Source: Gordonia jinghuaiqii (GTDB taxonomy: Bacteria > Actinomycetota > Actinomycetes > Mycobacteriales > Mycobacteriaceae). From it: a stretch of DNA of 64,000 bases. The DNA lies in the NCBI RefSeq assembly GCF_014041935.1, contig NZ_CP059491.1, positions 1-64,000 on the forward strand. The letters are read 5' to 3'. Made by a program: the position numbers and the translations under genes. The notes under the pieces are model-generated. The model had not been told where the DNA came from and did no database searches. It saw only the letters and a list, made by a program, of their open reading frames with translations. Below are positions 36,926-47,237 of the stretch, one piece after another. Numbering within the stretch: the stretch's first letter is position 1; each line of letters opens with the position of its first letter.

Positions 36926-37426
36926 CTACTCGTCGTCGACGACGAACCCGGCGGCGCGCAATGCGTCGACCACGGAGAACAGGTCGGCCCCGAGATCCCA
37001 CCGGCTGAACACCACGAGACGGGTGTCCTCGCGTGGGGCACCGCCCGGTGCGGGCGGTATCGACGGCGCGTCGTCGGCGAGGACGTCGATCTCCAGCTGG
37101 CCGACGCGGCGCCCGACCCTGCGCAACGACAACATCCGGATGCGTTCGACGCGGTCCGGCGTGTACGTACGTCGCCCGCCCAACGTGCGGATCATCAGGG
37201 TCGGCGGGACCCCGTCGGAGATCGCCAGCCGGGGCCGGACGAGCAACGTGTAGGCCCCGAGGGCCGCCAGCAGCACCCCGGCGACACCCATCAGCACCGA
37301 CCCGGCCGGATCGGCGGAGACGACGACGGCGGCGGCCAGCAGGATCACGCCGCCGACGCAGCCCGCGATGCCGGCCGCGCGGGGCGTCGCCCACGCCTGT
37401 GTGTAGAGCTCAGCAGAGTTATCCAC
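36926..37426 (-). CDS. PH-domain membrane protein (Rv0010c orthologue)
   Basis: A 166-residue protein with two N-terminal membrane helices (GIAGCVGGVILLAAAVVVSA, then GSVLMGVAGVLLAALGAYTL) and a C-terminal bacterial PH (bPH-like) domain (PRLAISDGVPPTLMIRTLGG through VFSRWDLGADLFSVVDALRA). It occupies the Rv0010c position between ppiA/rhomboid and crgA. The only plausible start, GTG 37426, lies inside a perfect DnaA box (37419-37427), so DnaA binding would directly cover the translation start region. No good ribosome site is visible. Function of the family is unknown. Confidence 0.85.
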   Translation of the reverse strand: MDNSAELYTQAWATPRAAGIAGCVGGVILLAAAVVVSADPAGSVLMGVAGVLLAALGAYTLLVRPRLAISDGVPPTLMIRTLGGRRTYTPDRVERIRMLSLRRVGRRVGQLEIDVLADDAPSIPPAPGGAPREDTRLVVFSRWDLGADLFSVVDALRAAGFVVDDE

Positions 37427-37483
37427 AGGAGTTACTCACAGTGGGGAGAACTTACACACATGTTATTTCCACACTGTGGATAA
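37419..37483. promoter_or_regulatory. Cluster of DnaA boxes between the PH-protein gene and crgA
   Basis: Two perfect boxes in opposite orientation, ttatccaca at 37419-37427 and tgtggataa at 37475-37483, enclose two-mismatch boxes ttactcaca (37432-37440), ttacacaca (37452-37460) and atttccaca (37465-37473). The 120-bp gap is markedly AT-rich. It lies about 35 kb from oriC. Such clusters can titrate DnaA or make a promoter DnaA-responsive. Confidence 0.8.
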
Positions 37484-37546
37484 CTTACATCGATGTGATT
37501 TCGCAGGTCAGATGCTTTCACTAGGTGAAGGACCGGGCTGTGGACG

Positions 37547-37837
37547 TCAGCGCCACCGCATTGTCATCAACAGGCCTGCCACCATCAGGGAGAAACCGAT
37601 GAGGAAATTCCACGAATTGAGTTCGGCCATCCAGTGGAGAACCTGACCCTCGGAGCCGTAGGCGGTGGGCGTGGCGGCCAGGTAATAGACGACGAGCCAG
37701 GCGAGCCCGAGCAGCATCAGACCGAGCATCGCACCCACATAGATGGTGCTGGAAGGACCGGTCTTGACCTTGATCGGCGTCCTGCTCGCCGGGTTGATCG
37801 TGTAATCGGTCTTCTTCCGGACTTTTGACTTGGGCAT
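37547..37837 (-). CDS. crgA: Cell division protein CrgA
   Basis: CrgA is a small divisome membrane protein that links FtsZ, FtsI and FtsQ in actinobacteria. The 96-residue product has a basic N-terminus ([13 protein letters not shown]) and two membrane helices ([20 protein letters not shown] and [18 protein letters not shown]), as in the 93-residue M. tuberculosis protein. ATG 37837 follows agaggaagt; an in-frame start at 37897 is upstream but not supported. It precedes the DnaA-box cluster, with which it could be functionally linked, and is divergent from trpG/pabA. Confidence 0.95.
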   Translation of the reverse strand: MPKSKVRKKTDYTINPASRTPIKVKTGPSSTIYVGAMLGLMLLGLAWLVVYYLAATPTAYGSEGQVLHWMAELNSWNFLIGFSLMVAGLLMTMRWR

Positions 37838-37987
37838 GACTTCCTCTGTTGTGCTGCACCGCCGGAGCGGTCGTACGCGAGCGGGAGGCGGACACACGTC
37901 CCCCCACGGTTGGAAAACACTCGAGTTCTACGGTATCTCACCAGGTCGCCGACGGGAGCACCCACTTTCAGCGGTAGCCTCTTGAAC

Positions 37988-38647
37988 GTGAGTCGCATCC
38001 TGGTAGTCGACAACTACGACAGCTTCGTCTACAACCTGGTCCAGTACCTGGGTCAGCTCGGTGTCGAGGCGGTCGTCTGGCGCAACGACGACCCGCGACT
38101 GTCCCCCTTCGACACCGAACACCTCCGCGAGGCGGTCGCCGGTTTCGACGGTGTCCTCCTCAGTCCCGGCCCCGGGACCCCGCAGCGCGCCGGCGCCACG
38201 ATGCCGATGGTCTCCGCAGCCGCAGCCGAAGAACTCCCGCTGCTCGGGGTCTGCCTGGGACATCAGGCGATCGGCGCGGCGTTCGGCGGCACCGTCGACC
38301 GCGCCCCCGAACTCCTGCACGGCAAGACCTCACTGGTCTTCCACGACGACAAGGGCGTCCTCGAGGGCCTGCCGGATCCGTTCACCGCGACCCGCTACCA
38401 CTCGCTGACGGTCCTCCCCGAGACCATCCCCGACGAACTCGTCGTCACCGGGCGCACCGAGTCGGGCATCGTCATGGCGATGTCCCACCGCGAGCTGCCG
38501 ATCCACGGTGTGCAATTCCATCCGGAGAGTGTCCTCACCCAGGGCGGGCATCGGATGCTCGCGAACTGGCTCAAGGTCTGCGGAATCGAGATCGACGAGA
38601 CCCGGGTCGCCGCGCTCGAGGCGGAGATGGCGACCGCGATCGGTTGA
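37988..38647 (+). CDS. trpG: Anthranilate/aminodeoxychorismate synthase glutaminase component
   Basis: A class I glutamine amidotransferase that supplies ammonia for anthranilate or p-aminobenzoate synthesis. The 219-residue protein has the oxyanion block LLSPGPGTP, the nucleophile Cys89 in LLGVCLGHQ, and His178/Glu180 in HGVQFHPES. The start is GTG 37988, giving MSRILVVDNYDSF; a TTG two codons upstream is possible. It matches Rv0013 in location. No TrpE or PabB lies nearby, and the protein may serve both pathways. It converges on pknB with only ten bases between stops. Confidence 0.94.
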   Translation: MSRILVVDNYDSFVYNLVQYLGQLGVEAVVWRNDDPRLSPFDTEHLREAVAGFDGVLLSPGPGTPQRAGATMPMVSAAAAEELPLLGVCLGHQAIGAAFGGTVDRAPELLHGKTSLVFHDDKGVLEGLPDPFTATRYHSLTVLPETIPDELVVTGRTESGIVMAMSHRELPIHGVQFHPESVLTQGGHRMLANWLKVCGIEIDETRVAALEAEMATAIG

Positions 38648-38657
38648 TCGCCGGCGC

Positions 38658-40604
38658 TCAGTTCGGCAGCAGGCTGGCCTGGCCGACGACGATGGTGATC
38701 GACCCGCTCTTGCGCGCCTTCGATCCCGGGTTCGGTTCCTGCCCGATGACGCGACCGTCGTCGGGGCTCCCCAGCGGCACGTTGCGGGTCTGACGCGTCA
38801 GCGTCGACCGCTCCCAGCCGGCCCGCGCCAGCTCGCCCTGAGCCTCCGCCGGGGTCTTGCCCCGCAGATTGGGGACCGTGAACAGGTTGCCGCGCGACAC
38901 CGTGATCTGCACGGTGCTGCCCTGTTGGGTCGTCGATCCGGGGCCCGGCGAGGTGCTGATGACCTCACCGGCAGGCCGGTCGGAGTCGGCGGCCACCGAC
39001 ACCACGTCCATGCCGAGGTCTTCGAGGATCGCACGGGCACGGTCGTCGGGCATGCCGACCACGTCCCGGACGGTGACCTCCTTGGGCCCGTTGCCCACGT
39101 TGAGGACAACCGCGCCGTTCACCGGCACCTCCGTGCCGATCTTCGGGGCGGTCGAGACGACCCTGTCCTTCATGTCGATCGCCGAGTCGACGCGTTCGGA
39201 CCTGACATTGGTGAATCCGAGGACCTTGAGTGCGTCGAGGGCCTCGGCCGGCGACTTGCCGACCAGGTCCGACGGTAGGCGGACTCGCTGGGGACCCGAC
39301 GAGATGTAGAGGGCCACCTCGGAGCCCTTGGCCGCGAGCACACCTTCGCCCGGCGTCGACCGCGTGGCGAACCCCGCCTCCACGTCGAGGCTCGGTTCCT
39401 CGAGCACCCGCACCCTGAATCCGGCTCGATCCAGCGATGCCCGCGCGTCGTCGGAGCTCAGCCCCGACACGGCGGGCACCGACACCTCCGGGTCCGAACC
39501 CGAACTCCAGGGCGCCCACAGGAACAGCGTGCCGACCAGCAGCACCACGGCGGCGATCGCGCCGGCCATCAACCAGCGGGACCGATGCCGCGGGGTCTCG
39601 TCGTCATCCTGGCCGCGCCGGTGGTTGCCCCCGGCACCGTTCTCGGGGCGGGCGGGGACGGCGCGTCGCGGTCCGCCGGTCTCCGCGCGGGCCGCTCGCC
39701 GCGGCCCGGTGTCGATGAATTCGGTGCGCTCCTCGTCGGACAACAGCATCGGCGCCGACGGCTTGCCACCGGCGAGCACGCGGATCAGGTCTGCGCGCAG
39801 ATCCGCCGCCGACTGGTAGCGGTTCTCCTTGTTCTTGCTCATCGCCTTGAGGACGACGGAGTCGAGTTCGCGCGGGATCTCGGGACGCACATGCGACGGC
39901 CACGGCGGATCCTCGTGGACGTGCTGGTGGGCCACCGCGACCGGTGAGTCCCCGGTGAACGGCGGCTCGCCGGTCAGCAGTTCGAACAGCACGCAGCCCA
40001 TCGAGTAGATGTCGCTGCGCGGGTCGACCTTGATGCCGCGTGCCTGCTCGGGCGAGAGGTACTGCGCGGTGCCCATCACCGCCGACGTCTGTGTCATCGT
40101 CGACGTCGAATCGCTCATCGCCCGCGCGATGCCGAAGTCCATCACCTTGACCGCGCCGGACTTGTCGATCATCACGTTCGCCGGCTTCATGTCCCGGTGC
40201 ACGATGCCGTTGCGGTGGGAGAAATCCATCGCGGCCGCCACGTCGGCCATCCAGGTCATCGCCTGACGGGGAGCGATGGGACCGTTGGCGCGCAGAATGT
40301 CCCGCAACGTGTCGCCGTCGACGTACTCCATCACGATGAACGGCAACGGGCCGTCCTCGGTCTCGGCCTCACCGGTGTCGAAGACCTGCACGATGGTCGG
40401 GTGGTTCAGCTTCGCCGCATTCTGCGCCTCACGACGGAACCGGAGGTAGAACGACGGGTCGCGGGCGAGATCGGCACGCAGCACCTTGACCGCGACGTCG
40501 CGGTGCAGCAACACGTCACGTGCGAAGTGCACCTCGGACATGCCACCGAAGCCCAGCGTCTCGCCGAGCTCGTAGCGGTCTGAGAGGTGGTGTGGTGTCG
40601 ACAT
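38658..40604 (-). CDS. pknB: Serine/threonine protein kinase PknB with PASTA domains
   Basis: Membrane kinase that senses muropeptides/lipid II and controls cell growth and division. The 648-residue protein has a kinase domain (residues 11-275): glycine loop GFGGMSEV, Lys40, HRDMKPAN with Asp138, DFG 156-158 and the Ser/Thr-rich activation loop. A basic/acidic juxtamembrane linker precedes a transmembrane helix at about 344-364, followed by four extracellular PASTA repeats (about 372-648). It is slightly longer than the 626-residue M. tuberculosis PknB. Unlike the rest of the operon it does not overlap its upstream neighbour pknA; a 126-bp gap with tandem repeats separates them. Confidence 0.96.
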   Translation of the reverse strand: MSTPHHLSDRYELGETLGFGGMSEVHFARDVLLHRDVAVKVLRADLARDPSFYLRFRREAQNAAKLNHPTIVQVFDTGEAETEDGPLPFIVMEYVDGDTLRDILRANGPIAPRQAMTWMADVAAAMDFSHRNGIVHRDMKPANVMIDKSGAVKVMDFGIARAMSDSTSTMTQTSAVMGTAQYLSPEQARGIKVDPRSDIYSMGCVLFELLTGEPPFTGDSPVAVAHQHVHEDPPWPSHVRPEIPRELDSVVLKAMSKNKENRYQSAADLRADLIRVLAGGKPSAPMLLSDEERTEFIDTGPRRAARAETGGPRRAVPARPENGAGGNHRRGQDDDETPRHRSRWLMAGAIAAVVLLVGTLFLWAPWSSGSDPEVSVPAVSGLSSDDARASLDRAGFRVRVLEEPSLDVEAGFATRSTPGEGVLAAKGSEVALYISSGPQRVRLPSDLVGKSPAEALDALKVLGFTNVRSERVDSAIDMKDRVVSTAPKIGTEVPVNGAVVLNVGNGPKEVTVRDVVGMPDDRARAILEDLGMDVVSVAADSDRPAGEVISTSPGPGSTTQQGSTVQITVSRGNLFTVPNLRGKTPAEAQGELARAGWERSTLTRQTRNVPLGSPDDGRVIGQEPNPGSKARKSGSITIVVGQASLLPN

Positions 40605-40659
40605 CAGCCTTGGTTGTTCGCCCCTCGAGGTCTCAGGTCAGGACAGGTGGTCAGCAACT

Positions 40660-40730
40660 CGGTCATTCGGCAACTCGGTCATTCAGTACAACGGTCATTC
40701 AGTACAACGGTCATTCAGTACAACGGTCAT

Positions 40731-40739
<9 letters not shown>
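40660..40739. repeat. Five 16-bp tandem repeats between pknA and pknB
   Basis: Units begin at 40660, 40676, 40692, 40708 and 40724. The three central copies (40676-40723) are identical (cggtcattcagtacaa); the first and last are diverged. The array fills most of the 126-bp gap and overlaps the pknA stop codon (40731). It would be transcribed if pknA and pknB form one mRNA. Confidence 0.92.
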
Positions 40740-42112
<1,373 letters not shown>

Positions 42113-42116
<4 letters not shown>

Positions 42117-43612
42117 CGACTGCCACCTCCCACCAGTGAGTTGATCACTTCTCGTCCGATCGGCGCGGCCACGGTCCCACCGACGGAGTCCGCACCGAAC
42201 TGTCCATTCTCCACGACCACGGCGACCGCGATCTGCGCGTTCGACGACGGCCCGAACGCGATGTACCAGGAGAACGGGGTGTCGGTGCTCGAACCGCTCT
42301 CGGCGGTACCGGTCTTCGACGCGATGGACACCGGCCCGCCGGCACCCGAGGTGGACCGTTCGGACTCGATCATCATCGAGGTCAGCTCGGCCGCCTGTTC
42401 GGGCGTGATGGGCTTGTTGACGGTGGTCGGCTGTGTGGTCTGCAAGGCGCGCAGATCAGCGGCCTGAAGCTTATCCACCAGGTACGGCTGCATTCGCACC
42501 CCTCCATTGGCGACGGTCGCGGCGATCATCGCGTTCTGCAGCGGCGTGAGCCGCACGTCCCGCTGCCCGATCGAGGCCTGCGCGAGGACGTCGAGCGACG
42601 GGATCTGTCCGACGGTCGAGTCGGCGACGGGCATCGGGATGTCCGGGCCCGGCTGGTCGAGGCCGAACAGGCCCGCGGTTTCGGTGAACTTCGGTATCGC
42701 GTCGGACATCTTCTCGGTGACGAGTTCGGCGAACGCGGTGTTGCACGAGTACTTGAACGCAGTCTCCAGCGACACCGTTCCGCCCGACGATCCCGGGCAG
42801 GCCTCGCCGCCGTAGTTGGGCAGCGACACGTTGGTGCCCGGCAGCGGGAAGCTCGGCGCCGCGGTGAGGCGGATGTTGGGGGTGATGTTGTCGCGCAGCG
42901 CGGCCGCCGAGGTGACGACCTTGAACGTCGATCCGGGCGGGTACAACTGGCTGATCGCGCGGTTGAGCATCGGCTGGGCGGTGTCCCCGGGGCGGTTCCA
43001 CGCCTCCCAGCTGCTCTCGCGGACCTCCTGGTCGTGACTGGCGAGCCGGTTCGGGTCGAAGCTCGGGGTGGAGACCATCGCGAGGATCTTGCCGGTGTTG
43101 GGCTGCAGCGCCACCACCGCGCCGCGGCACGGTCCGTCGCACGGGCCGTTGAGCATCGCGCGGTAGGCGGCCTGCTGGACCTTCGGGTTGATCGTCGTGA
43201 CGACGTTGCCGCCGCGGGGGTCGCGACCGGAGAACATGTCCATGAACCGCTGACCGAAGAGCCGGTCGTCGGAGCCGTTGAGGATGCTGTTCTCGTAGTG
43301 CTCGATCTGGCTGGCCAGGTACTGGAACGAGTAGTAGCCGGTCACCGGGGCGAACGCCTCGGCACCCTCCTTCGGATACTGCCGCAGGAACTTGAGGCGA
43401 CTCTCGATCGGCACCGACAGGGCGATCACGGTGCCGTCGGCCGTGGTGATCAGGCCGCGCTGGCGGGAGTACTCGTCGAGCAGCACCCGGTTGTTGCGGG
43501 TGTCGGTCTTGAGGGCGTCGGCCTTGAACACCTGTACGTAGGTGGCGTTGGCGAGCAGCGCGATGATCATCACGATCACTGCGACCGACACATTGCGGAT
43601 GGGCTTGTTCAT
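42113..43612 (-). CDS. pbpA: Penicillin-binding protein PbpA (class B transpeptidase)
   Basis: Cross-links septal or lateral peptidoglycan with RodA as partner. The 499-residue protein has an N-terminal membrane anchor ([19 protein letters not shown]), a dimerisation region, and the transpeptidase domain with SxxK motif STFK at 228-231, SCN at 289-291 and KTG at 433-435. A longer open frame runs upstream through rodA, but ATG 43612 overlaps the rodA stop and gives the expected anchor. M. tuberculosis PbpA has 491 residues. PknB-dependent phosphorylation is known in mycobacteria. Confidence 0.95.
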
Positions 43613-45042
43613 CGGCGCTTCACCACCTGGGTGGGCAGCGCCTCGACAGGCTTGGGGGCGGGCCGCTTCTTGCCCGGGTCCGGTTCCCGCGCGGCGTTGG
43701 AGATCCGGATCAGCAGCGCGACGAGGATGTAGTTGGCCAGCAGCGAGGATCCGCCGTAGGACAGGAACGGCGTAGTCAGGCCGGTCAGCGGGATCAGTTT
43801 GGTGACACCGCCGACGACGACGAAGACCTGCATGGCGATGGTGAACGCCAAACCGGTGGCGAGGAGCTTGCCGAAGCTGTCGCGCACGGCGATGCCGGTC
43901 CGCAGTCCGCGGTGGATGAAGATCATGTACAGCAGCAGGATCGCGGTGAGCCCGGCCAGGCCGAGTTCCTCGCCGATCGTGGAGATGATGAAGTCGGTGT
44001 TGGCGAACGGCACGATGTTGGGGCGACCGGAGCCGAGTCCGGTGCCGAACAGTCCGCCGGTGGCGAGCCCGAACAGGCTCTGGCCGATCTGGTAGCCCGA
44101 GCCGTCGAAGTCCTCGAACGGGTTGAGCCACACCGACACACGGGTCTGCAGGTGCGAGAAGATCGACCACGCGAACACCGCGCCGATGGCGAACAGTCCG
44201 ATGCCCAGGACCAGCCACTCGACGCGTGAGGTGGCCACGTACAGCATCGTCAGGATCGTCGCGAAGATCAGCAGCGACGTGCCGAGGTCCTTCTGGACCA
44301 CCATCACGGCGATCGCGATGGCCCACGCGGCGATCAGCGGGCCGAGATCACGGGCCCGCGGGAGGTCGACGCCGAGGACGTGCGGTCCCGCGGTGATGAA
44401 CAGGTCACGCTTGGACACCAGCACCGCCGCGGCGAAGATGATGATGAGGATCTTGGAGAACTCGCTCGGCTGGATCGAGAAGAACGGCGTGATGATCCAG
44501 TTCTTGGAGCCGTTGATCTCGGAGAACCGGCCGGGCAGGATCGCCGGGATGATCAGGAAGACCAGGCCGCCGAGACCGAGTGTGTAGGCGTAGCGCGACA
44601 ACGTGCGGTGGTCGCGGATGAAGATCAGCACCGCGGAGAACGCGAGGATGCCGAGCACCGCCCACAGCAGCTGCTGGTCGGCGTTGTTGGTCGCCTCGGT
44701 GGCGCTGCTCGACTCGCCGGTGTTGCCCGACCCCAGATCGAGGCGATGGATGATCACCAGACCCAGCCCGTTGAGGACCGCGACCACCGGCAGCAGGATC
44801 GGATCGGCGTGCGGCGCGTAGCGGCGGACCACCAGGTGGGCAGCCCCGAACAGCGCCGTGTACGCGGCGACGTACTTGAGGATGTCCCAGGTCAGGTTCT
44901 GGCCCTGGGCGGCCTGCACGATGAGCAGCGCAACGGTCACCAGGCCGATACCGAACACCAGGAGCAACAGCTCGGTGTTTCGGCCGGTGCTCGTGGCGGG
45001 TTGGCGTGGCGGGGCGTGCGGTGCGGGCGCGGCTTGGGTCAT
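43609..45042 (-). CDS. rodA: SEDS peptidoglycan polymerase RodA/FtsW
   Basis: SEDS-family glycosyltransferase that polymerises lipid II during elongation. The 477-residue protein has about twelve membrane helices and the family blocks GSKNWIITPFFSIQPSEFSK, VQKDLGTSLLIFATILTML, the large loop RPNIVPFANTDFIISTIGEE and LTGLTTPFLSYGGSSLLANY. Both ends overlap neighbours by ATGA (pstP upstream, pbpA downstream), which supports coupled synthesis with its PBP partner. Confidence 0.95.
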   Translation of the reverse strand: MTQAAPAPHAPPRQPATSTGRNTELLLLVFGIGLVTVALLIVQAAQGQNLTWDILKYVAAYTALFGAAHLVVRRYAPHADPILLPVVAVLNGLGLVIIHRLDLGSGNTGESSSATEATNNADQQLLWAVLGILAFSAVLIFIRDHRTLSRYAYTLGLGGLVFLIIPAILPGRFSEINGSKNWIITPFFSIQPSEFSKILIIIFAAAVLVSKRDLFITAGPHVLGVDLPRARDLGPLIAAWAIAIAVMVVQKDLGTSLLIFATILTMLYVATSRVEWLVLGIGLFAIGAVFAWSIFSHLQTRVSVWLNPFEDFDGSGYQIGQSLFGLATGGLFGTGLGSGRPNIVPFANTDFIISTIGEELGLAGLTAILLLYMIFIHRGLRTGIAVRDSFGKLLATGLAFTIAMQVFVVVGGVTKLIPLTGLTTPFLSYGGSSLLANYILVALLIRISNAAREPDPGKKRPAPKPVEALPTQVVKRR

Positions 45043-46547
45043 CTCACCTGCTGCCGGCAGCTGGTGACGGCGTCCTCATCGGGTGCGGGTGATGCCGGTG
45101 GTGCCGCGGTCCCGGGCGCGGGAGGCGGGCCGACCGACTCGGTCGCGCCCTGCTCCGGGATTCCCGCAGACGGGGCGCCGGTGGCGCGGGGTGTGGGGGC
45201 GTCGCTCGGGTCGGTGGGCGCGGGCGTCGAGGCCTGCGGTGCGGCCGGAGTGGGTGAGGACGGCGCATTGTCGCAGCGGAAGGAGAGTTCCCTGGTCACC
45301 ACGCCCTGGATGTCCTGCTCGTTCTTGTTCCGGATCATCACGTTCTTGACCGATTGGGCCGGCCCGGAAACGAGATCGTCGACGTTGAGCGGCACTTCGC
45401 ACGTGCCGTCGTAGGAGACGAACGTGTAGGTGGGCTTCTCCTGGTCGAGACCCTCCACGCAGACACGCTGCACCGGGTTGCTCATCGACAGGAAGAAGAC
45501 CTTCTCGGGCGACCCCTGATAGATCAGGACGTCCCCCTGGCCATCGGCGGCCACGTAGTAGTTGCTGCGCACGATCGAACGGACCACGAAGATTCCGACG
45601 ACGAGCGCGGCCACGACGGCCAGCGCAACGCCGGCGACGATCCATCGACGCCACTTGCTCTTCGGCGCGGGCGGGGGCTCGGCATCGTTGAGAACCGTCG
45701 GTCGCTGCGGTTCGGCGGGTGGCGGGCGCAGCGCGGCCGCGCGTCCCGCGGCAGTCGCCGGGTCGGGCGTGTAGACCTCTTCGTTGCCGCCGGCGGCCCC
45801 ACCGACGATGGGCCGCGAATCGCCGTATTCGGTGTCGACGACGTCGGCGAGGACGACGGTCACGTTGTCGGGGCCGCCGCCGCGCAGAGCGAGTTCGATG
45901 AGGCGGTCGGCGCATTCCTTGGGGTCGGCGATGGAGCCGAGGGTCTCGGCGAGCGTCTCCTCGGTCACGACGTCGGACAGGCCATCGCTGCAGAGCATGT
46001 ATCGGTCGCCGGCGCGGGCCTCGCGCATCGTGAGTGTCGGCTCCACCTCGGTCCCGGTCAGGGCGCGCATGATGAGCGACCGCTGCGGATGGGTGTGGGC
46101 CTGTTCGGCGGTGATGCGGCCCTCTTCGACGAGGGTCTGGACGAAGGTGTCGTCCCGGGTGATCTGGGTGAGCACGCCGTCGCGGAACATGTATCCACGC
46201 GAATCGCCGATGTGGCACAAGCCGATTCGGTTGCCGGCGAAGAGGATCGCGGTGAGGGTGGTACCCATGCCGTCGAGCTCGGGCGACTCATGGACCTGCG
46301 CCGCGATGGCCTCGTTGCCAGCGCGGGTGGCGTTGTCGAGGTGGGCCAGTAGATCACCGCCGGGCTCGTCGTCGTCGAGCGTGCTGAGTGCCCGGATGAC
46401 GAGCTGGCTGGCGACCTCGCCTGCCGCGTGGCCGCCCATGCCGTCGGCGAGTGCGAGCAGGCGGGGACCGGCGTAGAACGAATCCTCGTTGTTGGACCGG
46501 ACCAGACCGCGGTCGCTGCGCGCGATGTAGCGCAACACAAGCGTCAC
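45039..46547 (-). CDS. pstP: PP2C-type Ser/Thr phosphatase PstP
   Basis: The membrane phosphatase that reverses PknA/PknB phosphorylation. The 502-residue protein has an N-terminal PP2C domain (about 1-235): SNNEDSFYAGPRLLALADGM, GGHAAGE, DGMGTTLTAIL, HIGDSRGYMFRDG, MLCSDGLSDVV and GGGPDNVTVV, which carry the metal-binding Asp residues. A linker, a membrane helix near 300-325 (WIVAGVALAVVAALVVGIFV) and an extracellular domain ending in a Pro/Ala/Thr-rich tail follow. The open frame extends upstream, but GTG 46547 overlaps the fhaB stop and gives MTLVLRYIARSDRG, matching the family. Confidence 0.95.
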   Translation of the reverse strand: MTLVLRYIARSDRGLVRSNNEDSFYAGPRLLALADGMGGHAAGEVASQLVIRALSTLDDDEPGGDLLAHLDNATRAGNEAIAAQVHESPELDGMGTTLTAILFAGNRIGLCHIGDSRGYMFRDGVLTQITRDDTFVQTLVEEGRITAEQAHTHPQRSLIMRALTGTEVEPTLTMREARAGDRYMLCSDGLSDVVTEETLAETLGSIADPKECADRLIELALRGGGPDNVTVVLADVVDTEYGDSRPIVGGAAGGNEEVYTPDPATAAGRAAALRPPPAEPQRPTVLNDAEPPPAPKSKWRRWIVAGVALAVVAALVVGIFVVRSIVRSNYYVAADGQGDVLIYQGSPEKVFFLSMSNPVQRVCVEGLDQEKPTYTFVSYDGTCEVPLNVDDLVSGPAQSVKNVMIRNKNEQDIQGVVTRELSFRCDNAPSSPTPAAPQASTPAPTDPSDAPTPRATGAPSAGIPEQGATESVGPPPAPGTAAPPASPAPDEDAVTSCRQQVR

Positions 46548-47008
46548 GGGCGCAACTCGATCACGGTCTTGCCGATGCGGATCGGGGTGTTCAGCGGGAC
46601 CTTGATCGCGGTCGTCACCTTGGACCGGTCGAGGTAGGTGCCGTTGGTGGAGCCGAGGTCTTCGACGTACCAGTCGTCGCCGCGTCTGGAGAGCCGTGCG
46701 TGCCGTTCGGAGGCGTAGTCGTCGGTGAGCACCAGGGTCGAATCGTCGGCGCGCCCGAGGAGGACGGGCTGCTGGCCGAGGCTGATCCGGGTGTTCGCGA
46801 GCGCGCCGTGCGTGACCACGAGATACCGGGCCGCACCACGCACACCGCTGTTGCGTCGACGCTTCTCCGAGCCGCCCGAGTAGCGCGGAATGCGCACGCC
46901 ACCGGCCGACGCGATGTCTGCACGCAGTGTGCGGATCACGGCAAAGACAAAAAGCCAGAGCAGCAACAGGAACCCGATACGGGTCAGCTGCAGCACCAAG
47001 CCCTGCAT
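46544..47008 (-). CDS. fhaB: FHA-domain protein FhaB/FipA
   Basis: Phosphothreonine-binding adaptor of the PknA/PknB pathway; in mycobacteria it links phosphorylated FtsZ and FtsQ. The 154-residue protein has an N-terminal membrane helix (RIGFLLLLWLFVFAVIRTL) and a C-terminal FHA domain (about 75-150) with LLGRADDS, SERHARL and STNGTYLD, which hold the phosphopeptide-contact Arg, Ser and Asn. It is first in the overlap-coupled chain fhaB-pstP-rodA-pbpA-pknA. ATG 47008; the promoter should lie in the 229-bp gap before fhaA's end. Confidence 0.95.
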   Translation of the reverse strand: MQGLVLQLTRIGFLLLLWLFVFAVIRTLRADIASAGGVRIPRYSGGSEKRRRNSGVRGAARYLVVTHGALANTRISLGQQPVLLGRADDSTLVLTDDYASERHARLSRRGDDWYVEDLGSTNGTYLDRSKVTTAIKVPLNTPIRIGKTVIELRP

Positions 47009-47187
47009 GTCGTGTACACCTCCAGCGCGTCACATGGTGGGTCCAGCCGTACCGCTCCGGTGAGCAGCATCGGTTCCGCCGATCGCGACCGGCGGGCCCG
47101 AGTGCATCCTATGGGCAGAATGGTCGAACTCGATCATTCGGACATGACAGTTCAGTATCAACCGCCCCCGATGTCCGGGACAGTATC

Positions 47188-47216
47188 AACTGCCTCCCAC
47201 ATCGTGGGGGGCAGTT
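47188..47216 (-). terminator. Hairpin between fhaA and fhaB
   Basis: A 13-bp stem (aactgcctcccac / gtggggggcagtt) with one G-T wobble position and loop atc, 21 bases after the fhaA stop on the minus strand. It would end fhaA transcription before fhaB. The remaining gap (47009-47187) holds the fhaB promoter and two copies of cagtatcaac; nothing else is recognisable. Confidence 0.7.
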
Positions 47217-47237
47217 GGCTCGACGTGTGCGCGCGGT

